64,000 nt of DNA from Marinagarivorans sp. (GTDB lineage: Bacteria; Pseudomonadota; Gammaproteobacteria; Pseudomonadales; Cellvibrionaceae), in contig JANQJB010000066.1 of the NCBI GenBank assembly GCA_028281865.1, positions 1 to 64,000 on the forward strand, read 5' to 3'. The position numbers were made by a program, and so were the translations under genes. The notes beneath the pieces are model-generated. The model did no database searches. It worked only from the letters and a program-made list of their open reading frames with translations, and was not told the origin of the DNA. Positions 32,245 to 40,687 of the stretch are shown one piece after another. Numbering within the stretch: the first letter of the stretch is position 1; each line of letters starts with the position of its first letter.

Positions 32245-33342
32245 CTATGCATCTCCAGTGGCACTGACTTGGTTGACTGAATCAATTTGTGTTTGCGAGG
32301 CCATCTTCTCAAGAGGGAAGGTCTCGCTCTTGAAATTAACGCGAACTTCACCGGTTAATTTTGCTTTGGCGTTAATTTCGGATTCGCTGTTTTCATTGAG
32401 TGAGGAGCTGATTATTGTGCGCGAGCCTGAGCGACTGGACGAGCTCTTGTTAGAGAACCAACCAGCGCGTTTGGCGCGGGTGTTGTGCTGGTAAGTTTTA
32501 TCGTAGTCGGATGCGCGCCTTCCGCGCTCGGCGGTATCAGTAGTTTGCACATCAATTTTGACTTTCGCGTTAATCATACCGTTAGTGACCACGACACGAT
32601 TAATACCGAGCAAGACCATCGTAGCCAGCTGTTTTTGCCGTAAACGTGCCATCTCCAGCTGCCCGCGGCGAGCGAGTTCCTGCTCGCTGGTTTCATCGTC
32701 TAAATCGATATCTGCATCCATGCCAAGCGCAGCTTTAACTTCGTCTAACCCATTTTCTTCCGCTTGTTCCGTCATGGCCAACTTCGGTTCGCCCATTTCA
32801 ATATTGGTTGTTAGTTGGGTGGGGAAGCGGTCAGTCAGCCAATCGCGGCCCTCGTTCAATGTAAAGTTGTCCGTGGCAAATTCATTCACGCTCTTGACGA
32901 CGCTTTCGAGCAGTTTCGAATAAGCGTCCATTTGCTTGATTGATGCGTTAACAATGCTGTTAAAAACGCCGTCGATTAGCTCTGATACAAATTCGGGGAA
33001 ATCAACCGCATTTACCAGTTCTTTATAAACGTCGGCGCCCTCGCGCGCGGCGGTACCTTTGAAGTCGTCTTGCACAAGCCCTGCTTTAGTGCCACCGCGT
33101 TTGCTACTCGCTTGTGCCATCGCCATTGCTTGTTCGCCACCGGCAATATTTTCAGGAATATCGTCTTGGCCGGCTTTCGGGTCAGCAAGGTAAGCAACCA
33201 CGTTGACAAGCGAATTTGCCATTGAGCGACGCTCGTCGGTCGATAGATTCTTGTAGGTGTCAGACCTCTCAAGCAAGCCCCTCACGCGTTGCCTGACGAC
33301 GTTTTGTTTTTCTGGGGGGAGGGATTGTAGAGCCTCGTTCAT
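32245..33342 (-). CDS. Island family A paralogue A2, 365 residues
   Basis: Shares all family-A blocks: an N-terminal helical unit (VVRQRVRGLLERS followed by RRSMANSLVNVVAYLA), the core NAVDFPEFVSELIDGVFNSI with KQMDAYSKLLESVVKSVNEF, the beta block LATMVLLGINRVVVTNGMIN plus AKVKIDVQTTDTAE, a Ser/Arg-rich linker (SSRSGSRTIISSSLNE), and the closing strands AKLTGEVRVNFKSETFPLEKM. GGAGG precedes the ATG, which overlaps the upstream stop (TAATG). No signal peptide or known domain. The closest paralogue by eye is A3. Confidence 0.85.
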   Translation of the reverse strand: MNEALQSLPPEKQNVVRQRVRGLLERSDTYKNLSTDERRSMANSLVNVVAYLADPKAGQDDIPENIAGGEQAMAMAQASSKRGGTKAGLVQDDFKGTAAREGADVYKELVNAVDFPEFVSELIDGVFNSIVNASIKQMDAYSKLLESVVKSVNEFATDNFTLNEGRDWLTDRFPTQLTTNIEMGEPKLAMTEQAEENGLDEVKAALGMDADIDLDDETSEQELARRGQLEMARLRQKQLATMVLLGINRVVVTNGMINAKVKIDVQTTDTAERGRRASDYDKTYQHNTRAKRAGWFSNKSSSSRSGSRTIISSSLNENSESEINAKAKLTGEVRVNFKSETFPLEKMASQTQIDSVNQVSATGDA

Positions 33343-34505
33343 TAGCGTCCTCCGCTAGCGGACTGTTGTGAATTTTGCTGCTGAGGTTGGGGCGCAGGCT
33401 GTCCAGAACCCTGCGCGAGATAATTGATTTGATCAAACTGCAGAGCATCAAGCATTTTCTCTGGCGGCAATGTTTCCGAACGGAAGTTCACGCGCACGTC
33501 GCCTGATAGTTTGGCCTTCATTGCTGCCGCTGATTCGCTGGTATCGTCAATCGAACTTTTAACCACTGTGCGATGGCGACGGCTGTGACGCGCGGCTGCA
33601 CCGCCGCCGCCCCAAGGGGAAAACCCAAAGCCACCGGCAGCCATCGAAGACGATTTCTGTGAGTCGTCGGTGAGTCCTGCCTCGGCCTTGCGTTTAGCCA
33701 TATCGTTAGCCGTGATATCAAATACGACTTTGGCGTTGATGCGCCCATTTGTGACGACGATGCGATTAATACCCAGCATCACCATCAAGGCCATCAATTT
33801 TTGCCGTTGGCGCGCCATCTCTAATTTGGCAGCGTTGATTAGCTGCAATTCGGATTCGCGATCAGAGAGGTCGACACTTGCCTGCGGTCCAACAAGCGCT
33901 TGTAGCGCAGATGTATCGTCTGCATCCTCTCGCTCTTGTAACTGGGATCCTTCGGATGTGGTTACAATTCGCACGATACTCGGATACCGAGAAGCGACGT
34001 GCTCACGCGCTTGAGCATCGGTAATATGGTCCTGCGCAAATTGGTCAACCGACTTTACGGTAGCCGCAAGCAACTCGGTATAGGCTTCCATTTGCTGTAT
34101 TGATGCATCGACTATCGACTGAAAAACGCCTTGAATAAGACCGCTGACAAAATCGGGAAAATCAACAGCATTGACCAATTCGCGAAATGTTTCGGTGCCT
34201 TCGCGCAATGCTCCAGCTTCGAAATCGGCGCCGACCTGCCCAGGCTCTTTAGCCAGTCTTTTTTTGATGTCTTCAACCGGTCCCATAACTTCGGCAAGCT
34301 CGGTTTTTTCTTGCGGAATTTCAGTATTTAACCAATTGGGATCTTTGGCGAGATACTGACTAACCTTGACCATGTTATTGGCCATTTCGCGACGTTTCGC
34401 CGCCGGCATGGCCTGCCAACCATTGGAACTTTCCAATAGCTGGCGAACCTCTTGCCGAACCAAGTTGAGGTCTTCAGGCTTCTCGCTCGTTGCCGTTTGT
34501 GTCAT
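33342..34505 (-). CDS. Island family A paralogue A3, 387 residues
   Basis: Family A member closest to A2: N-terminal VRQEVRQLLESSNGW and REMANNMVKVSQYLA; core NAVDFPDFVSGLIQGVFQSI and QQMEAYTELLAATVKSV; beta block ALMVMLGINRIVVTNGRIN and AKVVFDITANDMA; a G/S/W-rich linker with a His/Arg patch; closing strands KLSGDVRVNFRSETLPPEKM. The tail is Q-rich (PAPQPQQQNSQQSASGGR). Preceded by a 248-bp gap containing a long hairpin and a weak internal sigma54-like site, so an internal promoter or attenuator is possible here. Confidence 0.85.
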   Translation of the reverse strand: MTQTATSEKPEDLNLVRQEVRQLLESSNGWQAMPAAKRREMANNMVKVSQYLAKDPNWLNTEIPQEKTELAEVMGPVEDIKKRLAKEPGQVGADFEAGALREGTETFRELVNAVDFPDFVSGLIQGVFQSIVDASIQQMEAYTELLAATVKSVDQFAQDHITDAQAREHVASRYPSIVRIVTTSEGSQLQEREDADDTSALQALVGPQASVDLSDRESELQLINAAKLEMARQRQKLMALMVMLGINRIVVTNGRINAKVVFDITANDMAKRKAEAGLTDDSQKSSSMAAGGFGFSPWGGGGAAARHSRRHRTVVKSSIDDTSESAAAMKAKLSGDVRVNFRSETLPPEKMLDALQFDQINYLAQGSGQPAPQPQQQNSQQSASGGR

Positions 34506-34556
34506 GGCCTAGCTCGCATATTATGCCAGTTGGCAGAATTATCGCGCCGAGATTGT

Positions 34557-34628
34557 GCGTTTAGCGTGTGCTCGTGAACGTAAACGCTGTCGCTGCAGCG
34601 TCGGAGTGAGCACGTGCGCGCTAAACGC
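34557..34628. repeat. Long imperfect hairpin between A4 and A3
   Basis: GCGTTTAGCG (34557-34566) and CGCTAAACGC (34619-34628) are perfect 10-bp inverted arms. Inside them GTGCTC (34568-34573) pairs with GAGCAC (34608-34613), and the loop contains the palindrome CGCTGCAGCG. No T-run follows, so an RNA-processing, attenuation or DNA-binding role is more likely than termination. Confidence 0.7.
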
Positions 34629-34680
34629 GCAAGATCAAGTGAGAATCTGTCAAGCGCGGTCGAGAGCACATTGTTGTTTG

Positions 34681-34696
34681 GCAAGACACCAACCAA
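34681..34696 (-). promoter_or_regulatory. Weak internal -24/-12 promoter candidate upstream of A3
   Basis: Minus-strand TGGTTG-N5-TTGC has the GG/GC pair at the sigma54 spacing (34694-34693 and 34682-34681) and a perfect -12 TTGC, but the -24 box matches TGGCAC at only three positions. It would start a transcript about 160 nt before A3. Confidence 0.3.
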
Positions 34697-34753
34697 CTTG
34701 TGAAAGAACAAATCGTTCAAGCCAATTCTTAGCATACTGGTGTGATATCCGGG

Positions 34754-36082
34754 CTATGCCCCAGCCGCGGCCTCCGTTTGCTGTTGGCCACCTTCTTCAG
34801 CTGGCGCAGGCGCACCTCTGCCGGCGGTGCGACGGATTCCTTCAAGCTTGAAGATATCGGCTTCGCTGAGGACTTTGTTCAGGTCGACAGTGTCTGATTT
34901 AAAATTCAAATCGACGGTACCGGCGAGTTGTCCTTTAGCTTCGAGTTCAGCCTGGCTACTGCTTTGCGTCACATTGGTCAATGTAACGACAGGGGCAGTG
35001 ACCGATTGATGCGAGGATTTCGACCAACGACTGCTTTCACCGGAACGGTTGCTGCGCCAACCTTTATCGCGGCTATAGCGGCTGCTCGACCTGTAGTCTT
35101 CTCCAGTTTCGGATGAGTGCTCGTAATCGCTTTGGCTTGTCGTGATATTTCCTTGATTCTCGTAGTCGTAGGCCGTCGTTGCCTTTGCGCCGACATCCCG
35201 GGAAGTGAACTGGAAGTTCATCCGCGCATTGATACGACCATTGGTGACGATAATGCGGTTGATGCCCATCAACAAAGTCGTCGCTAACAACGCTTGGCGG
35301 GATTTGGCTAAATCATTGCGAGCCGCCGGCACGAGTTTTTGCTCAATCGTCTCATCATCCAAGAAGTCAAGTGGCTCTTCGAGGCCTAGCATATCCTGGA
35401 AATCAGGCAGGTTTTCCTCATCCGCATCCGGGCGCATACCCACTGTTGGCCCGGTATCGCCGATATTCACTTGAAACAGGTTGGGCGCCTTGCTGACCAA
35501 GTGGTCACGCGCTTGGTTTTCCGAAACGTTGGTGTCGCGAAAATCGCTTAGACTCATCGTCACACTTTGTACAAGTTCGCCGTAGGCCTTCATTTGGTCA
35601 ATACTGGCGTCGACCACTGCCTGAAATACGCCTTGTATCAGCTCTGCGACAAAGGCGGGGAAGTTGACCTGCCTAACCATTTCGCCTGTCGCCGTTACAC
35701 CGGTGGTAACGGCGGAGCCAAAGTCGGGCGTAATAGCCTCGGTCGGCAATATGCTGCGATCGGCACCGGGTTGCGCTCCCCCAGTGAACTTGCTCGGGTC
35801 AACGCCACCTTGGTTCTGGTTTTGTTGCCCGGGCAAATTGATTGGCGGAATCGAGGGGTTAAGCCCGGTATTCATCGGTACGGCATAAGGGTCAACATAG
35901 GGCTTAGCGCGCTCGGCCTGCGCGCGTTTGTTGCTCGCCATAGTTTCGACGACACGAACGGTATCAGCGCGTATCTGCGCTTTCTGATCGGGCGGCAGAT
36001 GGTGAAACGAGGCTGAGCGGCCAAGCATTTCGTCGACCTGCCGTTCAACCTCCATCTGGTCGTGATAATTACTGGAGTTCAT
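34754..36082 (-). CDS. Island family A paralogue A4, 442 residues
   Basis: Family A member with an extra Q/N/P-rich linker. Blocks: N-terminal helices, short motif VDPYAVP (about residues 67-73), Pro/Gln-rich stretch, core VNFPAFVAELIQGVFQAVVD with QMKAYGELVQSV, the beta block ATTLLMGINRIIVTNGRIN and ARMNFQFTSRD, a Y/S/W/R-rich linker, closing strands AKGQLAGTVDLNFKSDTVDL. ATG 36082 is chosen because GGGAG lies 8 bp upstream; the in-frame TTG 36097 has nothing. Ends in an E/A/Q-rich tail. No signal peptide. Confidence 0.85.
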   Translation of the reverse strand: MNSSNYHDQMEVERQVDEMLGRSASFHHLPPDQKAQIRADTVRVVETMASNKRAQAERAKPYVDPYAVPMNTGLNPSIPPINLPGQQNQNQGGVDPSKFTGGAQPGADRSILPTEAITPDFGSAVTTGVTATGEMVRQVNFPAFVAELIQGVFQAVVDASIDQMKAYGELVQSVTMSLSDFRDTNVSENQARDHLVSKAPNLFQVNIGDTGPTVGMRPDADEENLPDFQDMLGLEEPLDFLDDETIEQKLVPAARNDLAKSRQALLATTLLMGINRIIVTNGRINARMNFQFTSRDVGAKATTAYDYENQGNITTSQSDYEHSSETGEDYRSSSRYSRDKGWRSNRSGESSRWSKSSHQSVTAPVVTLTNVTQSSSQAELEAKGQLAGTVDLNFKSDTVDLNKVLSEADIFKLEGIRRTAGRGAPAPAEEGGQQQTEAAAGA

Positions 36083-36106
36083 AACTATATCTCCCAACGC
36101 GAAGCG

Positions 36107-37276
36107 TTAGACACGGTAAGGGTCTTGGGGCGCTGGTGCATAGATGCCGCTGTGCCCGTTTTGTCGATAGCTACTTCCGTTATGCTGATAGCCTTGCCCA
36201 TTGTGCATATGCCCATGATGTTGATAGGCGCTGTTATGGCTGCCTGGTCCATCACTAAGGCGACCCATTTGGTCGTAGCCACTCGGTCGCAAATAGAGTG
36301 AACAGCGAGCCGGTGTATCTTGCAGAACCCGGATACTGATAACACCGATTTCACCCGGATTATCGGCGTGATCGGGTGTCATGGCTTGAACCCAACGTTG
36401 CAAGCCCATCTGCGAAGTGGGTCGTTCAGCCAATACCATGTTAAGAAGCTGATACATTTGTTGCGGGGGATCGGGCATACCGGCGACGAGTACATCGAGT
36501 TTCATTTCGATGCCTTTGCTGGTGTCGCGCAAGCCAATAATGACTGAGCCCTCAGGCAAAATAAATCGCCCGCCAAAAATCACTCCAGCAGCTGCGAGTA
36601 GGCTCGGAAGCTGCTTGCCTATACCCAGCTGATTTAGCAGTGGTTCTAGATCCAGCAGTCGTAAATCGCCTTGATTAAAAAAATAAACCCGCTGTGCGCC
36701 GCGGTTGCGACCGCAGGCAATAGAGGTGAATATCGGCACTAGGCTCGGCATCATTTGCATCGAAATACGCGCAGCGTGCTTTAACGTGGGTGGCAAAGCA
36801 TCGATATCGTTTTCGCGCATTTCGTAGTAGACCTTGCACTCCTGCAAGCCGTGAGAGTCGGTGGCCATACCGAACCACGCGCCGAAGCGGGAATCTCCGT
36901 GAGACATGCCTGCGCGCCAGCGTTCAGAGCGCTGATCAAACCAATTTAACGCCTGCGCACCGTAATTTTGTTGAGTTAACCGGCGCATCTCGCGACTTGC
37001 CTCCTGCTGTCGGGCATGAGGTGTAGCCTCGGGCCCCAGAGGCTGCATATCGAGGCGAAAAGCATTGCCTGCCACCTCAGAATAAGAGTGCTCCAACGGA
37101 AACTTTCCAGGTGTCAGTAAGTTGTTCCCGTAACGCGGGTCACCTGCTGGCAAGTGAAAGCTGCGATCGAGTAAACCGCCGATGGCCTCGGCGGGATTTT
37201 TCGTTCCTAAACGTCGTGACGCGAGTTCAAAGCGTCGCTTGGTTAGGTCCGATGCACTGGGTTTAGTACGCATCAT
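36107..37276 (-). CDS. Unrecognised island protein, 389 residues, His/Gly/Asn-rich tail
   Basis: I do not recognise it with confidence. The core (about 110-330) alternates helices and strands: LQECKVYYEMRENDIDALPP, ARISMQMMPSLVPIFTS, RVYFFNQGDLRLLDLEPLL, SVIIGLRDTSKGIEMKLDVL and finally ARCSLYLRPSGYD. Repeated helix-helix-strand-strand units ending in a strand of the form SLYLRP recall ABBA-type aromatic prenyltransferases, but this is a weak impression. The C-terminal ~50 residues are low complexity, rich in H, G, N, Y, Q, and end in DPYRV. GGAGG precedes the ATG. No signal peptide. Gaps to its neighbours are 17 bp or less. Confidence 0.75.
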   Translation of the reverse strand: MMRTKPSASDLTKRRFELASRRLGTKNPAEAIGGLLDRSFHLPAGDPRYGNNLLTPGKFPLEHSYSEVAGNAFRLDMQPLGPEATPHARQQEASREMRRLTQQNYGAQALNWFDQRSERWRAGMSHGDSRFGAWFGMATDSHGLQECKVYYEMRENDIDALPPTLKHAARISMQMMPSLVPIFTSIACGRNRGAQRVYFFNQGDLRLLDLEPLLNQLGIGKQLPSLLAAAGVIFGGRFILPEGSVIIGLRDTSKGIEMKLDVLVAGMPDPPQQMYQLLNMVLAERPTSQMGLQRWVQAMTPDHADNPGEIGVISIRVLQDTPARCSLYLRPSGYDQMGRLSDGPGSHNSAYQHHGHMHNGQGYQHNGSSYRQNGHSGIYAPAPQDPYRV

Positions 37277-37293
37277 CGTAGAATCCTCCCCAC

Positions 37294-39120
37294 TTAAATT
37301 TGTGGTACCGCTGGCATATTGGGTAGGTCAACGCCCGCTTGATCTAGTACGTTTTGCACATTGGCGCTAAAGCCGCCTGCGTTGCTGCCTAGCATTGGAA
37401 CAGTGATTTGCTGTTCGAGGTCTACCGGGTCGCTGTGCTGTGCTGCCATTTCGTCTGGTGTGCCGGTGACCGCCAACCACCGCTCAGCTAATTCCGCTAG
37501 GGCAGTAAAATCGTTTGTGGCGCGGCGGTTGCCGTTCGAGTCGTAATTGGTAATGCCAAGACCGAGAGCGGAGGCACTCGACAGAATCGGCGCTTTGCGC
37601 GCAAGCCAGGAGATGATGCGCTCGCCCGAAGCTGCCATCGTGCGGTATTTCACACCGTTGGTAGCACCGTTGAGATAGAGAGCGCTAACGCGGTCAACCA
37701 GCTGCCAAATATCGCGCACGCCATAAGCACGTAGGATTTCAGGGTCGCTTAACATGTCGATCATCTCTTGAATAATCGCTTGCAACTCAATTGCTGCAGG
37801 AGCGGTAATACCGTAGCCGTGCAGCGAAATATTCACCGCGAGATCGCGTCCAGCCTTGTGGATTTGTTCGTTACTGACTTCATCGCGCTCCGTGCTGGTG
37901 ATCTCACGGAATTTGCGGCTGACACTTGCGACAAAGCGGAACCAGAGGTCGCTAAATTCGCGGTTTGGAAGAGGCTCTTCTACGTTTCCTTGGGCTAAGC
38001 CGAGCACTCGAGCGTACAAGCCGCGGCGCTCAAATTCGTTAATTCTTTCAGGTGCACGTTTAATCCAGCGGTAGATGCGATCCAAACCCGGTCCGCGACT
38101 GATTGGCAGCATGCCGCTGGTAGCGTGTTCTACGACAGCATCGACTGTGGCATACAAGCGCATTTCTTCGAGCTGGGCTGAATAGTAAATAACACGTACG
38201 GCGTTGAGATTGTCTGGAATAATTTCAACGTGGGTACCGGCGTCCAAGTCGGGGAGATCGATACCGAAAGAGGAAAAATTTCCGTCAACACTTCCCGAGG
38301 CTGAACTAATGGAGCGAGAAAGCGCGTTTTCGATAATGAGTTGAATATTGGGGTCACTCGGATTGACGTTGTCGCGAATTAAACGCTCAGTGACTTCCGC
38401 TAACTGGCGCGAGCTAATGGTCACGGTCACGCTGGCACCGTTATATTTACCTTGGCTGTGCTCGTGAAGGCCGCGATAGACTTGCTTGTACAGCTCGGTG
38501 TAAGCGCTGAACTGTTGCATTGCAGCTGTAAATTCACTGATAAACTCGGGCACAATTAAAACGCGGAAGTGGTACCGTCTTGGTGTTGGCGGTGAAGTGG
38601 AGTTATCAGGACCGCCGGGATGGGGTTCATCGCCAAATGTCTCTTCTTGAGTGGGGCGCGCACTTGCCGGTATCCACACGATGTTATTTGACGCCGGGTC
38701 GTTGGGGTCGTGTGGCGCTGTGCGCTTCGAGCCGCGTGGGAATAAACGCTCAAATTCGGCTTCTTGGTCGACGTCGACTTCACTGCTTTCGACATCCACG
38801 AGGAATTTTGACCAGCGCTCCATTCGCGCAAAGGAGGGATCGTCGTAGCCTGCGAGCTTTAATTGACCCATGATTGCGAGAAAGCGTATTTTCTCCTCGT
38901 CGAAGAAATCGGGGTCAGATCCGCTGGTGTACTTATCTGCAAACTGTTCAGGTTCTGGGCTGACCGGGTCTTCCCGGTCGATGCTAAACAATTCGCTCAA
39001 CAAGTGGCGTACAGCCAAATAAAGTCGCTTGCTGTTTAAGTTAGTTTCGTTGTCTTTGCCTCCGGGCAGTGTCGCGTTATAAAGCTCCGGAAATACTTCT
39101 GTGATTACAGTTGTTGTCAT
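37294..39120 (-). CDS. Island fusion protein: family-A-like segment plus family B domain, 608 residues
   Basis: N-terminal helical region (about 1-130), then a segment matching the family-A core in pattern (VPEFISEFTAAMQQFSAYTE) and a beta segment (AVRVIYYSAQLEEMRLYATV). The C-terminal ~270 residues align by eye with B1 (RIISWLARKAPILSSAS; MIDMLSDPEILRAYG; ALAELAERWLAVTGT). It thus joins the two recurring modules of the island. ATG 39120 is used because GGAGG sits 9 bp upstream; the TTG at 39135 overlaps that site. No signal peptide or catalytic motif. Confidence 0.82.
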   Translation of the reverse strand: MTTTVITEVFPELYNATLPGGKDNETNLNSKRLYLAVRHLLSELFSIDREDPVSPEPEQFADKYTSGSDPDFFDEEKIRFLAIMGQLKLAGYDDPSFARMERWSKFLVDVESSEVDVDQEAEFERLFPRGSKRTAPHDPNDPASNNIVWIPASARPTQEETFGDEPHPGGPDNSTSPPTPRRYHFRVLIVPEFISEFTAAMQQFSAYTELYKQVYRGLHEHSQGKYNGASVTVTISSRQLAEVTERLIRDNVNPSDPNIQLIIENALSRSISSASGSVDGNFSSFGIDLPDLDAGTHVEIIPDNLNAVRVIYYSAQLEEMRLYATVDAVVEHATSGMLPISRGPGLDRIYRWIKRAPERINEFERRGLYARVLGLAQGNVEEPLPNREFSDLWFRFVASVSRKFREITSTERDEVSNEQIHKAGRDLAVNISLHGYGITAPAAIELQAIIQEMIDMLSDPEILRAYGVRDIWQLVDRVSALYLNGATNGVKYRTMAASGERIISWLARKAPILSSASALGLGITNYDSNGNRRATNDFTALAELAERWLAVTGTPDEMAAQHSDPVDLEQQITVPMLGSNAGGFSANVQNVLDQAGVDLPNMPAVPQI

Positions 39121-39208
39121 TGTGTGTTCCTCCAAAAATTGTAAGAGTGCTCAACATTTAAAGTGGGATGTTTTGCCTCTCATGGAGGCGGTTGTGGCCC
39201 CAGATTCA

Positions 39209-40687
39209 TCAGGAAGCCTCCGATGAGTCGGATGTTGCAAGTGGTGCAACGGGAATTTGAGGGTTGCGGCCGCGCGCTAACGCGTGCTCTAAGCCTCGCA
39301 GCGTTGCCGGCATATCGAGTATGCCGGCGCCGCAGCCGCGCGTATCAGAACCGGCTGCGAACGGTCGCGAATGGGCCGTTAGGAAAGACCTGACGGTTTG
39401 CGCATCGAGCGGTCTCCCGTAACGAGCCGCCCGCGAAACAAGCAGCGCGCACGCACCGCTTACAAACGGAGCGGCGAACGAAGTGCCGGTATTTTCGGTG
39501 TACTTGCTTCCCAAGCTCGCGGCGAGCACGTTTTCACCGGGTGCGCAGAGCAAAACGTGGTCGCCCCTCGTGCTAAACGACGATGGTGAGTTACTTTCGG
39601 AAACTGATCCAACAGCCAAAACGCCGGGATGCGATGCGGGAAAATAGCGATTAAAGCGCCCGTCGTTACCCGAAGCAGCGACTAGGATGCAGCCTTTTTG
39701 TAGCGCATAGTTGATAACATCTTGGTGTGGAATAGGGTCATCATCGCGCAGTGCAGATGCGGGTGTTCCGAAAGAGAGGTTGAGAACTTTCGCTCCGAGA
39801 TCGACAAGGGTTTTAACGCTCTGGTCGATATCCGGCAACGCGCCCATTGCAGTCAGTTTGTTTTTTTCCATCAAGCGCACGCCCGCCAGCGCTCGTGCGG
39901 GAAGCACTTGCGCAGCTCCGCCGACTCCCGGCGGAACTTTGTCACCGCGCGCGGCGATGATCGATGCACAAGCGGTGCCGTGACCAATTTCGTCGCGCGG
40001 AATGCGATCGGGATTTTCGCTGTCGCCGACCAGACGAGCGCCGTCGCTGAGAATTTGATTGGGCAAATCGACTGTATCGACCCCGGGTCGCAACGCGCTC
40101 ATTAGTTCGGGGTGGTTGAGGTCAACGCCGCTATCTACAACACCGACCTGAAGTGCCCGGTCACCGGGTTCAAATGCTAGCGCCTCCGCGCTACCGACCA
40201 TTCTATGAGCGTAATAGGGGTCTGAGGGCCGCCCATGACCGTAGCTTTCACCTGATGCATTAGGTTCAAATTGAAACGGTGTATTGCTCAGATAATGGGG
40301 CGTTGCTACCTCCACATCTTCAAGGCAGCGCAAGCTGTCGACCAGGTTTAACAAGCTAGTGTTGGGGTCGACATCAATTCGGTAAGTGCGAGAGAGTCCC
40401 GTTTTGCGTTCCAAGTCGTCCCACGCATCGCCCACGGGGCTTCCGAGCAGAGGCAGGCGGGAGGGCTCATAAGCGCGCGTGACCTGCATGGCGTAACTGT
40501 GTCGGTGAACGGTGCGGTCAATTCGCCCGCGATCAAAATGCAAAGGCGCGGCAAGCATCCGGGTTTGCAGATAATGCGGTGCAGAACTTGGACCGTCTTC
40601 AGATTTTACTTTAACTAAAATGCGTCCGCGCACGCAGCGGCGAGTGTTTTCGGGGCGCCAGGGATTTGAGGCAGTAACTTCTACCAT
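39209..40687 (-). CDS. Subtilisin-like serine protease (S8)
   Basis: 492-residue S8 protease with a complete triad: Asp185 in VGVVDSGVDLNHPEL, His236 in GHGTACASIIA, Ser403 in GTSFAAPFVSGACAL, and oxyanion Asn341 in AASGND. A ~150-residue N-terminal region may act as a prodomain or docking domain. There is no signal peptide, unusual for a subtilase, so it should act in the cytosol, after cell lysis, or via a non-Sec route. Its start overlaps the upstream gene by 7 bp and has a GGGAGG site. It probably processes island proteins; target unknown. Confidence 0.92.
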   Translation of the reverse strand: MVEVTASNPWRPENTRRCVRGRILVKVKSEDGPSSAPHYLQTRMLAAPLHFDRGRIDRTVHRHSYAMQVTRAYEPSRLPLLGSPVGDAWDDLERKTGLSRTYRIDVDPNTSLLNLVDSLRCLEDVEVATPHYLSNTPFQFEPNASGESYGHGRPSDPYYAHRMVGSAEALAFEPGDRALQVGVVDSGVDLNHPELMSALRPGVDTVDLPNQILSDGARLVGDSENPDRIPRDEIGHGTACASIIAARGDKVPPGVGGAAQVLPARALAGVRLMEKNKLTAMGALPDIDQSVKTLVDLGAKVLNLSFGTPASALRDDDPIPHQDVINYALQKGCILVAASGNDGRFNRYFPASHPGVLAVGSVSESNSPSSFSTRGDHVLLCAPGENVLAASLGSKYTENTGTSFAAPFVSGACALLVSRAARYGRPLDAQTVRSFLTAHSRPFAAGSDTRGCGAGILDMPATLRGLEHALARGRNPQIPVAPLATSDSSEAS

